From: Treponema sp.
GTDB lineage: Bacteria > Spirochaetota > Spirochaetia > Treponematales > Treponemataceae
Direction of reading: 5' to 3'
DNA: 12,615 bases
Assembly (NCBI GenBank): GCA_016297415.1
Contig: JAEDGQ010000055.1
Coordinates: 1-12,615, forward strand
Notes under the pieces: generated by a model
The model's database searches: none
The model's input: only the letters and a program-made list of their open reading frames with translations
What the model was told of the DNA's origin: nothing
Position numbers and translations under genes: made by a program
Shown here: positions 1 to 5,745 of the stretch, piece after piece
Numbering within the stretch: position 1 is the stretch's first letter
Layout of the letters: each line of letters begins with the position of its first letter

Positions 1-54
1 TCACGACTGGAAGCCATTTTTAGCAGGGAATATATTATAATGCGTTTGCCCTAG
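1..54 (+). CDS. Possible 3' end of an upstream gene
   Basis: Frame 1 is open from the window edge to a TAG at 52-54 and would encode a 17-residue tail, SRLEAIFSREYIIMRLP. The charged and hydrophobic mix looks like a normal protein C-terminus, but frame 2 is also open as far as a TAA at 38-40, so the frame is not certain. Nothing here identifies a family. The space to cdd is only 46 nt and includes a run of nine T at 61-69. Confidence 0.25.
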   Translation, partial: SRLEAIFSREYIIMRLP

Positions 55-67
55 GAAGGATTTTTTT

Positions 68-94
68 TTGCACTTTAAAAAGATGTGCTAAAAT
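68..94 (+). promoter_or_regulatory. Probable cdd promoter, extended -10, leaderless type
   Basis: TG-C-TAAAAT at 86-94 is an extended -10 element. TTGCAC at 68-73 is a possible -35 with a short 15-bp spacer. The last base of the -10 is 6 nt before the cdd ATG, so transcription would begin at or next to the start codon. No Shine-Dalgarno sequence lies between them. This is inferred from sequence only. Confidence 0.5.
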
Positions 95-100
95 ATTTAT

Positions 101-493
101 ATGACAGACAACGAACTGGTACAGATGGCCTTAGATGCCCGCAAAAACTCTTACTCTCCATATTCAAACTACAAAGTGGGGGCAGCCCTTCTCTGTGAAG
201 ACGGGACAGTTTATACAGGCTGCAATGTAGAAAACGCTTCCTACCCTTGCGGTATCTGCGGAGAAAGAACTGCAGTTGCAAAGGCTGTAAGCGAAGGACA
301 CAAAAAATTTACAGCCATTGCCATGGCCGGTTCATCAGAAGAACTCTGCACCCCCTGCGGAATGTGCCGTCAGGTTCTTTACGAATTTGCACCTCAGTTA
401 AAGGTTCTCTGTGCAGGCTCTAAAGGAAACTTTGAAGAAAAAAACTTAAAGGATCTTCTGGTTTCCGGCTTCGGCCCTGAATCAATGGAATAA
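101..493 (+). CDS. cdd: Cytidine deaminase
   Basis: Deaminates cytidine and deoxycytidine to uridine and deoxyuridine in the cytoplasm, as part of pyrimidine salvage. The 130-residue length matches the small homotetrameric zinc class (Bacillus type). The substrate-binding NVEN is at residues 42-45. The zinc and catalytic signature is Cys53-Gly-Glu55, with Glu55 the proton shuttle, and the other two zinc ligands are Cys86 and Cys89 in PCGMC. These positions coincide with those of the B. subtilis enzyme. One small oddity is Gly54 where Ala is usual between the zinc Cys and the catalytic Glu. The ATG at 101 gives the normal N-terminus; there is no ribosome binding site, but a -10 element sits just upstream, so the mRNA may be leaderless. 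It reads in the same direction as pyrE, also a pyrimidine gene, but 243 nt of repeat-bearing DNA and a separate promoter lie between them. Confidence 0.95.
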   Translation: MTDNELVQMALDARKNSYSPYSNYKVGAALLCEDGTVYTGCNVENASYPCGICGERTAVAKAVSEGHKKFTAIAMAGSSEELCTPCGMCRQVLYEFAPQLKVLCAGSKGNFEEKNLKDLLVSGFGPESME

Positions 494-495
494 GC

Positions 496-588
496 TTACT
501 GTCCGGCTTCTAAATCATCATACACTTCCGTTTCCTTTACCATAACCATAAAAACTTTTTTTCTGTCTATCAGCACCAGGGATACGGA
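496..588 (-). pseudogene. Possible 3' remnant of an unidentified gene
   Basis: On the - strand this frame reads codons resembling the window's genes and ends at a TAA (complement of 496-498). The last 17 residues, from an ATG at 547-549, are MVMVKETEVYDDLEAGQ, preceded in frame by SSVSLVLIDRKKVF. There is no start codon with a ribosome binding site, and the frame runs back into the palindromic repeat that begins at 591. It looks like the tail of a gene whose front was lost to, or replaced by, the repeat. It could equally be chance, because the stretch is short. I do not recognise the family. Confidence 0.25.
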
Positions 589-590
589 AG

Positions 591-676
591 ACGGCACAGC
601 CGTTGCGAAGCAATGAAGCGAAAGCGGAATCTGGAGTAGCCCGACCCGTCAGGGTGGTGCCCGTATTCTACAAAAG
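591..676. repeat. Palindrome-rich intergenic repeat before pyrE
   Basis: Small perfect hairpins stand in a row: ACGGC-ACA-GCCGT at 591-603, TTGC-GAA-GCAA at 603-613 and ACCC-GTCA-GGGT at 644-655, with GCGAAAGC between them. The G+C content is well above that of its surroundings and it has no convincing coding frame. It looks like a dispersed intergenic palindromic repeat of the kind seen in treponeme genomes, though no second full copy lies in this window. The rest of the gap (494-590) holds the possible gene remnant, and 677-736 holds the pyrE promoter and leader. Confidence 0.5.
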
Positions 677-694
677 AAAAATCTGTGCTAATCT
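667..694 (+). promoter_or_regulatory. Probable pyrE promoter
   Basis: TCTACA (667-672), a 16-bp spacer and an extended -10, TG-C-TAATCT (686-694), give a plausible housekeeping promoter at the edge of the palindromic repeat. It predicts a leader of about 35 nt that carries the pyrE ribosome binding site. The match is moderate. Confidence 0.4.
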
Positions 695-736
695 TTTATC
701 TGTAGAAAAAACTGCAAATAAAATCAGGAGAAAATC

Positions 737-1423
737 ATGGAATCATACAAGAAAGAATTCATCGACTTTATGGTTGAATGTCAGGTATTAAAGTTCGGTT
801 CATTTACACTTAAATCAGGACGCCAGTCACCATTCTTTATGAATGCAGGTGCCTATGTTACAGGAAGCCAGCTCAAGCGCCTTGGTGAATATTATGCAAA
901 GGCAATTCACCATAACTTCGGCGACGACTTTGACGTATTCTTCGGCCCGGCTTACAAAGGAATTCCACTGGCAGTAGTAACAGCTGTTGCATACTCAGAA
1001 CTTTACGGAAAAGAAGTCAAATACTGCTGCGACCGCAAGGAAGAAAAAGATCACGGTGCAGACAAAGGTGCCCTTCTTGGTTACAAAATCAAAGACGGCG
1101 ACCGTGTTGTAATCATTGAAGATGTAACAACTTCTGGAAAATCAATCGAAGAAACATATCCTAAAATCAAGGCTCAGGAAACAACTCCAGGCGGAATTAA
1201 AATCGTTGGCGAAATCGTCTCCCTCAACCGCATGGAAAAAGCCCCGGATTCAGACAAAGCTGCCCTCGATGTAATCACAGAAAAATACGGCTTCCCTGCA
1301 AAAGCAATTGTTTCAATGGCAGATGTAGTTGATGCCCTCTACACAAACGGCGACAAAAAAATTATTACAGACCAGATCAAAACAGAAATCGATAAATACT
1401 ACGAAACATACGGAGCTAAATAA
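737..1423 (+). CDS. pyrE: Orotate phosphoribosyltransferase
   Basis: Transfers ribose 5-phosphate from PRPP to orotate to make OMP, the fifth step of UMP synthesis, in the cytoplasm. The 228-residue protein is slightly longer than the usual 210 to 216. It carries the N-terminal FTLKSGRQSPFFMNAG (residues 23-38), FDVFFGPAYKGIPLA (65-79), the flexible catalytic loop RKEEKDHG (100-107) with Arg100, Lys101, Lys104 and His106, and the PRPP-binding VVIIEDVTTSGKS (124-136). These place it in the enterobacterial or yeast-like subgroup. The start is fixed by AGGAG at 726-730, six nt before the ATG. That initiation region is identical over 17 nt to the one of icd. No other pyr genes adjoin it, so it appears to be a single-gene unit. 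Confidence 0.96.
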   Translation: MESYKKEFIDFMVECQVLKFGSFTLKSGRQSPFFMNAGAYVTGSQLKRLGEYYAKAIHHNFGDDFDVFFGPAYKGIPLAVVTAVAYSELYGKEVKYCCDRKEEKDHGADKGALLGYKIKDGDRVVIIEDVTTSGKSIEETYPKIKAQETTPGGIKIVGEIVSLNRMEKAPDSDKAALDVITEKYGFPAKAIVSMADVVDALYTNGDKKIITDQIKTEIDKYYETYGAK

Positions 1424-1546
1424 GGGCGTTTCCTTACGCCTCCGGCTTCAGGTCAGGCCATCCGCCCTTCCGCGCAAAAGCGCTCCATTGTTTGCTCTGC
1501 AAACAACGCCTCCGGCGGGGCTACTGTCCTTAACGCAAGAAGGGGC
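1424..1546. repeat. Palindromic repeat cluster after pyrE
   Basis: Starting at the pyrE stop codon there is a G+C-rich block made of small hairpins: GGCGT-TTCCTT-ACGCC (1425-1440), GCGC-AAAA-GCGC (about 1472-1483), TTGTTTGC-TCT-GCAAACAA (1488-1506, perfect 8-bp stem) and CGCC-TCC-GGCG (1507-1517). The phrase ACGCCTCCGG occurs twice (about 1436 and 1505). The hairpins lack T runs, so this is not a standard terminator, though the stems may protect the 3' end of the pyrE mRNA. It resembles dispersed intergenic palindrome families known from several phyla; that resemblance is from memory. It ends directly at the terminal-repeat element. Confidence 0.55.
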
Positions 1547-1652
1547 TGTCCAATAAGTTCAACTTGCGGTGGTTGAGCTTGTCGAAACCACCATATTTAG
1601 TGCAATGGTCATTTCGACAGGCTCAATGACCGCAATACAAACTTATTGGACA
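1547..1652 (+). mobile_element. MITE-like element, copy 1 (106 bp)
   Basis: The ends are perfect 13-bp inverted repeats: TGTCCAATAAGTT at 1547-1559 and its reverse complement at 1640-1652. The interior holds two hairpin modules, GGTGGTT...AACCACC and GGTCATT...AATGACC, each enclosing a related GAGC(C/T)TGTCGAA-type core. Positions 1555-1621 (67 bp) recur exactly, in inverted orientation, at 11032-11098. There is no coding frame. The ends resemble the (G)GCTGTCC type of insertion-sequence terminus, so a transposase encoded elsewhere may have moved it. I see no clear target-site duplication. It separates pyrE from the convergent cimA. Confidence 0.7.
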
Positions 1653-1668
1653 TCACATTTATTTAAGG

Positions 1669-3282
1669 TTAGATAATCTTAGAAAATTTCTTTTCAAGAT
1701 CTTTAATCAGTTTATATTCAAATGAATCAACAAGGGCGATATAAGAAGCTTCCATAATATCGCTTGAAACACCCATTGTGCTCCAGGTATTTTCACCGTC
1801 GCTTGATTCAATCAGTACGCGAACTTTAGAAGCAGTTGCTCCTTTTCCATCAAGAACACGAACTTTATAGTCTGTAAGTTTGATTCTTTCAACTACAGGA
1901 TAGAACTGAACAAGAGCTGCACGGAGAGCAACGTCCATAGCGTTTACAGGACCATCACCTTCACCGGCTGTAATTACGGCTTTACCGTCTACATCCAGTT
2001 TAACCTGAGCAAAGGCACTCTGATCATCTGCAAAGCGGGGAAATTCGCCGCTTGTTTTGTAATAATGAAGATTAAAGAAGGGCTGGTATTTTCCCATTAT
2101 TTTTCGAACGAGAATTTCAAAACTACCATCTGCACCTTCAAACTGGTAACCTTCGTGTTCAAGCTGTTTAACTTTATCAACAATTTCCTTAACAACAGGA
2201 CTTGATTTTGTAAGGCTTTTGTCAAACTTCTGAACTTTTTCAACAATCATGCTCTTGCCGGCAACTTCACTCATCAAAAATACACGTTCGTTACCAACAC
2301 TTTCTGGTTCAACATGTTCATAGGCAAAAGGATTTTTTATTACGGCATCGATATGCATTCCTGCCTTATGAGCAAATGCGCTGGAACCCACAAAAGGCAT
2401 TCCAGGATTAAGGGCAATATTTGTAATTTCAGCCACGCGCTTACAGATTGGTGTAAGATTTTTTATGTTTTCGTCAGGAATACAGCTGAAATTCATTTTA
2501 AGCTGTAAATCTGCAATAATTGTAGAAAGGTTTGCATTACCGGTACGTTCACCAAAACCAAGCAGAACGCCCTGGACGTGTCGGGCACCAGCTTCAACAG
2601 CAAGAAGAGAATTTGCTACAGCAAGTCCCGAGTCATTGTGTGTATGAATACCGATAATAACTTCCTGCTTACCTTTTGCATTGAATTTTTCATAAACAGC
2701 TTTTGTTGCATTGAAACATTCCATTGGCATTGCACCGCCCTTTGTTTCACACAAACAAAGACACTCAGCACCGCCTTCAACAGCTGCAGTCAGAGATTTA
2801 ATTGCATAATCAGGATTAGCTGCATACCCTGTAAAGAAATGTTCTGCATCAAAAAGTACTTTTTTCCCTTTCGATTTAAGATAAGCACATGTATCTGTAA
2901 TCATCTCAAGGTTTTCTTCAAGTGTTGCATGAATAATATCTGTTACCTGAAAATCCCATGTTTTTCCGAAAATACAGACATATTCAGTATCTGCAGATAA
3001 AAGACTCTGAAGATTAGCATCTTCGTTACAGGAAATATCCTTTCTGCGTGTAGAACCAAAGGCTACGAGTTTTGAATTTTTTAAGCTAAGTTTTTTTGCT
3101 TCCTGAAAAAATTCCATATCCTTTGGATTACTTCCAGGATTTCCAGCTTCAATAAAAGAAACACCAAGTTCGTCCAGAGCGTTTACAATATTAATTTTGT
3201 CCTGTACAGAATAGCTGATGCCTTCTCCCTGGGAACCGTCTCTTAGTGTTGAATCAAAAATATAAATCTTATTGCTAGCCAT
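1669..3282 (-). CDS. cimA: (R)-citramalate synthase
   Basis: Condenses acetyl-CoA with pyruvate to (R)-citramalate, the entry to the threonine-independent isoleucine pathway. From the ATG at 3282 the protein has 537 residues, usual for the long CimA type. The N-terminal TIM barrel carries DSTLRDGSQ (residues 10-18) with the catalytic Arg14 and metal ligand Asp15, the family phrase GNPGSNPKD (47-55), AFGSTRRK (74-81) and the metal ligands HTH (213-215). The C-terminal third (about 410-537) is the LeuA-type allosteric domain, which suggests feedback by isoleucine. Where the family usually has DTNGG, this protein has ETKGG (179-183). A TTG at 3297 would add five residues but lies in a terminator T run, and neither start has a ribosome binding site. 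I prefer the ATG, because a promoter-like -10 ends 6 nt before it. 2-Isopropylmalate synthase is the main alternative; the motifs favour CimA. Confidence 0.85.
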   Translation of the reverse strand: MASNKIYIFDSTLRDGSQGEGISYSVQDKINIVNALDELGVSFIEAGNPGSNPKDMEFFQEAKKLSLKNSKLVAFGSTRRKDISCNEDANLQSLLSADTEYVCIFGKTWDFQVTDIIHATLEENLEMITDTCAYLKSKGKKVLFDAEHFFTGYAANPDYAIKSLTAAVEGGAECLCLCETKGGAMPMECFNATKAVYEKFNAKGKQEVIIGIHTHNDSGLAVANSLLAVEAGARHVQGVLLGFGERTGNANLSTIIADLQLKMNFSCIPDENIKNLTPICKRVAEITNIALNPGMPFVGSSAFAHKAGMHIDAVIKNPFAYEHVEPESVGNERVFLMSEVAGKSMIVEKVQKFDKSLTKSSPVVKEIVDKVKQLEHEGYQFEGADGSFEILVRKIMGKYQPFFNLHYYKTSGEFPRFADDQSAFAQVKLDVDGKAVITAGEGDGPVNAMDVALRAALVQFYPVVERIKLTDYKVRVLDGKGATASKVRVLIESSDGENTWSTMGVSSDIMEASYIALVDSFEYKLIKDLEKKFSKII

Positions 3283-3288
3283 AATGTC

Positions 3289-3317
3289 ATTATGCAAAAA
3301 AAATCCCGGTTCTTCAA
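3289..3317 (-). promoter_or_regulatory. Probable cimA promoter inside the cheY terminator
   Basis: On the - strand, TTGAAG (3312-3317), a 17-bp spacer and CATAAT (3289-3294) lie 6 nt before the cimA ATG. The -35 sits at the loop and top of the terminator hairpin and the spacer contains its eight T. The start of transcription would fall at the ATG. Terminator and promoter would thus share the same bases. Confidence 0.45.
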
Positions 3318-3334
3318 GAACCGGGATTTTTTTT
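3296..3334. terminator. Rho-independent terminator of the che operon, palindromic
   Basis: A perfect 39-bp palindrome centred on 3315 has eight A (3296-3303), a G+C-rich stem of about 10 bp, a 5-nt loop and eight T (3327-3334). It lies 8 nt after the cheY stop and ends the chemotaxis operon. Its symmetry means it would also work on the + strand. Confidence 0.92.
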
Positions 3335-3342
3335 AGCCTGGA

Positions 3343-3777
3343 TTATTTTACAGCAGCACTAATACGTTCAAGAACCTTCTTGCGGTCAAGAGGTTTTACG
3401 ATATAGTTTTTAGCACCAAGAAGAAGTGACTTTTTAACAAGTTCTTCTTTTCCAAGGGCAGAAACCATTACAACTTTTGCATTTTTATCAAAAGCCATAA
3501 TCTGTTCAAGGGCTGTAATACCATCCATACGTGGCATTGTAATATCCATTGTAACAAGATCTACATTTGGACAAAGTTCCTTATATTTATCAACTCCGTC
3601 TTTTCCATCTACAGCAGTTGCAACTACTTCATATCCTTCTGATGTAAGGATCTGACCAAGCTGCTTTGCAACGAAGATAGAGTCGTCAACGATAAGTACA
3701 CGAATTTTTGTACCATCAACTCTTACGCCCTCTGGTGGACGTTCATTGATCTGTGGAAAATCCGATTTAGTTTTCAT
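3343..3777 (-). CDS. cheY: Chemotaxis response regulator
   Basis: Single-domain receiver. Phosphorylated by CheA, it diffuses to the flagellar motor switch and changes rotation. The 144 residues comprise an N-terminal extension of about 25 residues, then the receiver fold. It has the acidic pair Asp31-Asp32, the phospho-acceptor Asp78 in VTMDITMPRMDG, Ser106 at the switch Thr/Ser position, Tyr125 matching E. coli Tyr106 and Lys128 in VKP. The extension is unlike the compact enterobacterial CheY and is a feature to compare among spirochaetes. The start is fixed by GGAGG (complement of 3784-3788), six nt before the ATG. It is the last gene of the operon, 16 nt after cheX, the phosphatase that removes its phosphate, and a strong terminator follows. 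Confidence 0.96.
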   Translation of the reverse strand: MKTKSDFPQINERPPEGVRVDGTKIRVLIVDDSIFVAKQLGQILTSEGYEVVATAVDGKDGVDKYKELCPNVDLVTMDITMPRMDGITALEQIMAFDKNAKVVMVSALGKEELVKKSLLLGAKNYIVKPLDRKKVLERISAAVK

Positions 3778-3793
3778 GCTATGCCTCCTCTAC

Positions 3794-4276
3794 CTACATG
3801 CGTTCACGAATAGCAACATTTACTTCTACTTTACCACATTCTGTGATAAGTGGAACGATCAGTGCTTCAACACTGTCTGTCTGTCCACCAAGAGCAGCAA
3901 TTTCCATTTTTTCTCCGGCAAAAAGAGCTGGAGGAGTAAGGTCAAACTTAAAACCAAGTTCGTGAAGTTTAGTTACAGCCTGAGCTGTAATGAGATTTGC
4001 AAGTTCGCTGATTGTAGCTTTTGCAAGATCATCAAAATTAGTCAACTGTTCGCCATTCATTTTTGACGCAATGTTAAGAGCTGTTTCAAATGTCATATCA
4101 AACAGTACACGACCTTCAACATCGCCTGCAAGACCTACAAGTGCAGCAACTCCCATTACTGGCATTGCAGTTGATTTAAGATATAAATCACCGCGTTTTA
4201 CGTCTGCCCCACCAAGAACTTCTTTAAGAATCTGGAACGAAGTTTCAACAAATGGATTAATGTACTCGACTCTCAT
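3794..4276 (-). CDS. cheX: CheY-P phosphatase
   Basis: Dephosphorylates CheY-P and so ends the motor signal; it takes the role that CheZ has in enterobacteria. The 160-residue length is typical. The catalytic ExxN motif is SELANL, with Glu91 and Asn94 the expected attacking-water pair, on the long helix of the CheC/CheX/FliY fold. The rest (PVMGVAALVGLAGDVEGRVLFDM, given here as residues 39-61 in two parts of one strand-rich sheet) matches CheX. There is only one ExxN, as in CheX and unlike CheC. The GGGAG ribosome binding site precedes the ATG at 4276 by 7 nt, and the gap to the cheW fusion is 15 nt. Adjacent cheX and cheY is the known treponeme order. Confidence 0.93.
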   Translation of the reverse strand: MRVEYINPFVETSFQILKEVLGGADVKRGDLYLKSTAMPVMGVAALVGLAGDVEGRVLFDMTFETALNIASKMNGEQLTNFDDLAKATISELANLITAQAVTKLHELGFKFDLTPPALFAGEKMEIAALGGQTDSVEALIVPLITECGKVEVNVAIRERM

Positions 4277-4291
4277 AAGCTTCTCCCATAT

Positions 4292-5731
4292 TTATTGTTT
4301 AGTGTAAGTAGTGATAGAACTCTCTTTATGAGCAATCCACTTACTATTATTTTCCAGGGTTTCATTCTGACCAAGGAAAACAACACCATTGCCTTTTAAT
4401 TTTTCTTCAAAATCAGCGGCAAGTCCTGTCTGGGCTGCTGCTGGCAGGAATGAAATTAAATCTCTGGCAAAGATTATATCACAAACCGGCAAAGCATTTG
4501 TATTTGCACAGTCATGGTATTCGAACATAATGCTGTTTTTTACGTCTGTTGTAAATGTATAGTCGTTATTTGCCTTATTTGTTACATAAGGAGCATACCA
4601 GTCATTTGCAACAGCTTCAGGAATTGAAATCAGAGGTGCATTTGATACATTCAGAAGATCAATATCGTGAGCATAAATTCTGATTTTTGCTTCCGGATAA
4701 CGCTTTTTAAGAAGACATGCAAGAGAATATGTTTCCATACCTTTTCCACATCCTGGATTCCATACAACAATCTGCTTTGCAGCATTATCTGGAAGCAGTT
4801 TATAAATAGAATCAGCATATTCTTTTGTCCACCATGCAGCATTACATGGTGAATAGAATGGTTTAAGGAATTCATCAGCATCTTCTGTTGTAGCAAGCTG
4901 AGTATTGTCTTTGCCCTTAATTTTTGTCCATTCAACAAAGCGTTCTTTTACCCATTTTTCATTTACATCAGAAACTGTAAATTTTCTCATCTGGGCAAGA
5001 GATTCTTTTACGAATGTAAGATCAACACTTTCTTCTTTTGCAGGTACTGGGGCTGGTGCTGGGGAAGAAACAGAAGCCTTAATCTGTGGAGCATCTGCTT
5101 TCACTTCCACCTTAGCAGCATTACGCATCATTGTCTTGCGGTTTGAATCTTCACTGGCAAGAACCTGAGCATCTGTTTTTGAACCGAAAATACGTTCAAT
5201 ATCAAGAAGAATGTAAAGTCTGTTATTAACTTCAACAACACCCTGAATGTACTTAATATTGATGTCGCCGAACAAAGGATGTGGAGGCTGGATTGTTGAT
5301 TTCTGAATACCAACAACTTTATCAATCACATCTACAACAATACCAAAAGTCTGGTCTCCGATTGATACGATAAGCATATTTTCCAGTGCATTATCAAGAC
5401 GAGCTTCAACCTGAATATTAAAGAACAGACGAAGGTCTACAATCGGAATAATATCACCACGAAGGTTATAAACACCAAGTACAAATGGAAGAGTGTTTGG
5501 AACATAAGTGAAACGGCCTGCTTTGGCAATTTCCTTAACTTTCATAATGTCAATGGCATAATCTTTTCCTGCAAGGGAGAATGTGACCATCTTATAGTCA
5601 ATCATTGCCATTTTTTCATTTTTTTCGCTGAGTTCTTTTGAACCAAGTCCTACATTTGCATAAGGCCCAAGGTTTTCGGCAAGAGCAGCATTAATTGATT
5701 TTTTGTTTTCCTGATTTTCTACATTTTCCAT
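4292..5731 (-). CDS. CheW adaptor fused to a CheR-like domain
   Basis: Couples chemoreceptors to CheA in the signalling array. Of the 479 residues, about 45-185 form a complete CheW domain, including LGVYNLRGDIIPIVDL (85-100). A charged, Ala/Pro-containing linker runs to about 235, and 240-479 resemble a CheR methyltransferase. The SAM-binding glycine loop is seen as WNPGCGKGMETYSLA (324-338), followed by AHDID (354-358) and CDIIFARDL (417-425). Compared with working CheR enzymes, the GEEPYS phrase has become GMETYS, and the catalytic TxFFR motif near the domain start is replaced by KPFYSPCNAAWW (290-301). Methyl transfer may therefore be altered or lost. The same fusion is known in treponemes (CheW-CheRlike). 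GGGAG lies 6 nt before the ATG and the gap to cheA is 14 nt. It is often annotated simply as cheW. Confidence 0.9.
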   Translation of the reverse strand: MENVENQENKKSINAALAENLGPYANVGLGSKELSEKNEKMAMIDYKMVTFSLAGKDYAIDIMKVKEIAKAGRFTYVPNTLPFVLGVYNLRGDIIPIVDLRLFFNIQVEARLDNALENMLIVSIGDQTFGIVVDVIDKVVGIQKSTIQPPHPLFGDINIKYIQGVVEVNNRLYILLDIERIFGSKTDAQVLASEDSNRKTMMRNAAKVEVKADAPQIKASVSSPAPAPVPAKEESVDLTFVKESLAQMRKFTVSDVNEKWVKERFVEWTKIKGKDNTQLATTEDADEFLKPFYSPCNAAWWTKEYADSIYKLLPDNAAKQIVVWNPGCGKGMETYSLACLLKKRYPEAKIRIYAHDIDLLNVSNAPLISIPEAVANDWYAPYVTNKANNDYTFTTDVKNSIMFEYHDCANTNALPVCDIIFARDLISFLPAAAQTGLAADFEEKLKGNGVVFLGQNETLENNSKWIAHKESSITTYTKQ

Positions 5732-5745
5732 GCTAAACTCCCGAC

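Noticed and set aside
603..791. Open frame of 62 codons overlapping the pyrE start
   Set aside because: It translates the palindromic repeat and runs into pyrE in another frame; no ribosome binding site.
1425..1440. Rho-independent terminator for pyrE
   Set aside because: A 5-bp hairpin with no T run; better explained as the first module of the palindromic cluster.
1329..1556. Open frame of 75 codons across the end of pyrE
   Set aside because: A shadow of pyrE that continues through palindromic repeats; composition is repeat-like.
3283..3297. TTG start giving cimA five more residues
   Set aside because: The TTG lies in the T run of the che terminator and overlaps the -10-like hexamer; the ATG at 3282 leads directly into conserved sequence.
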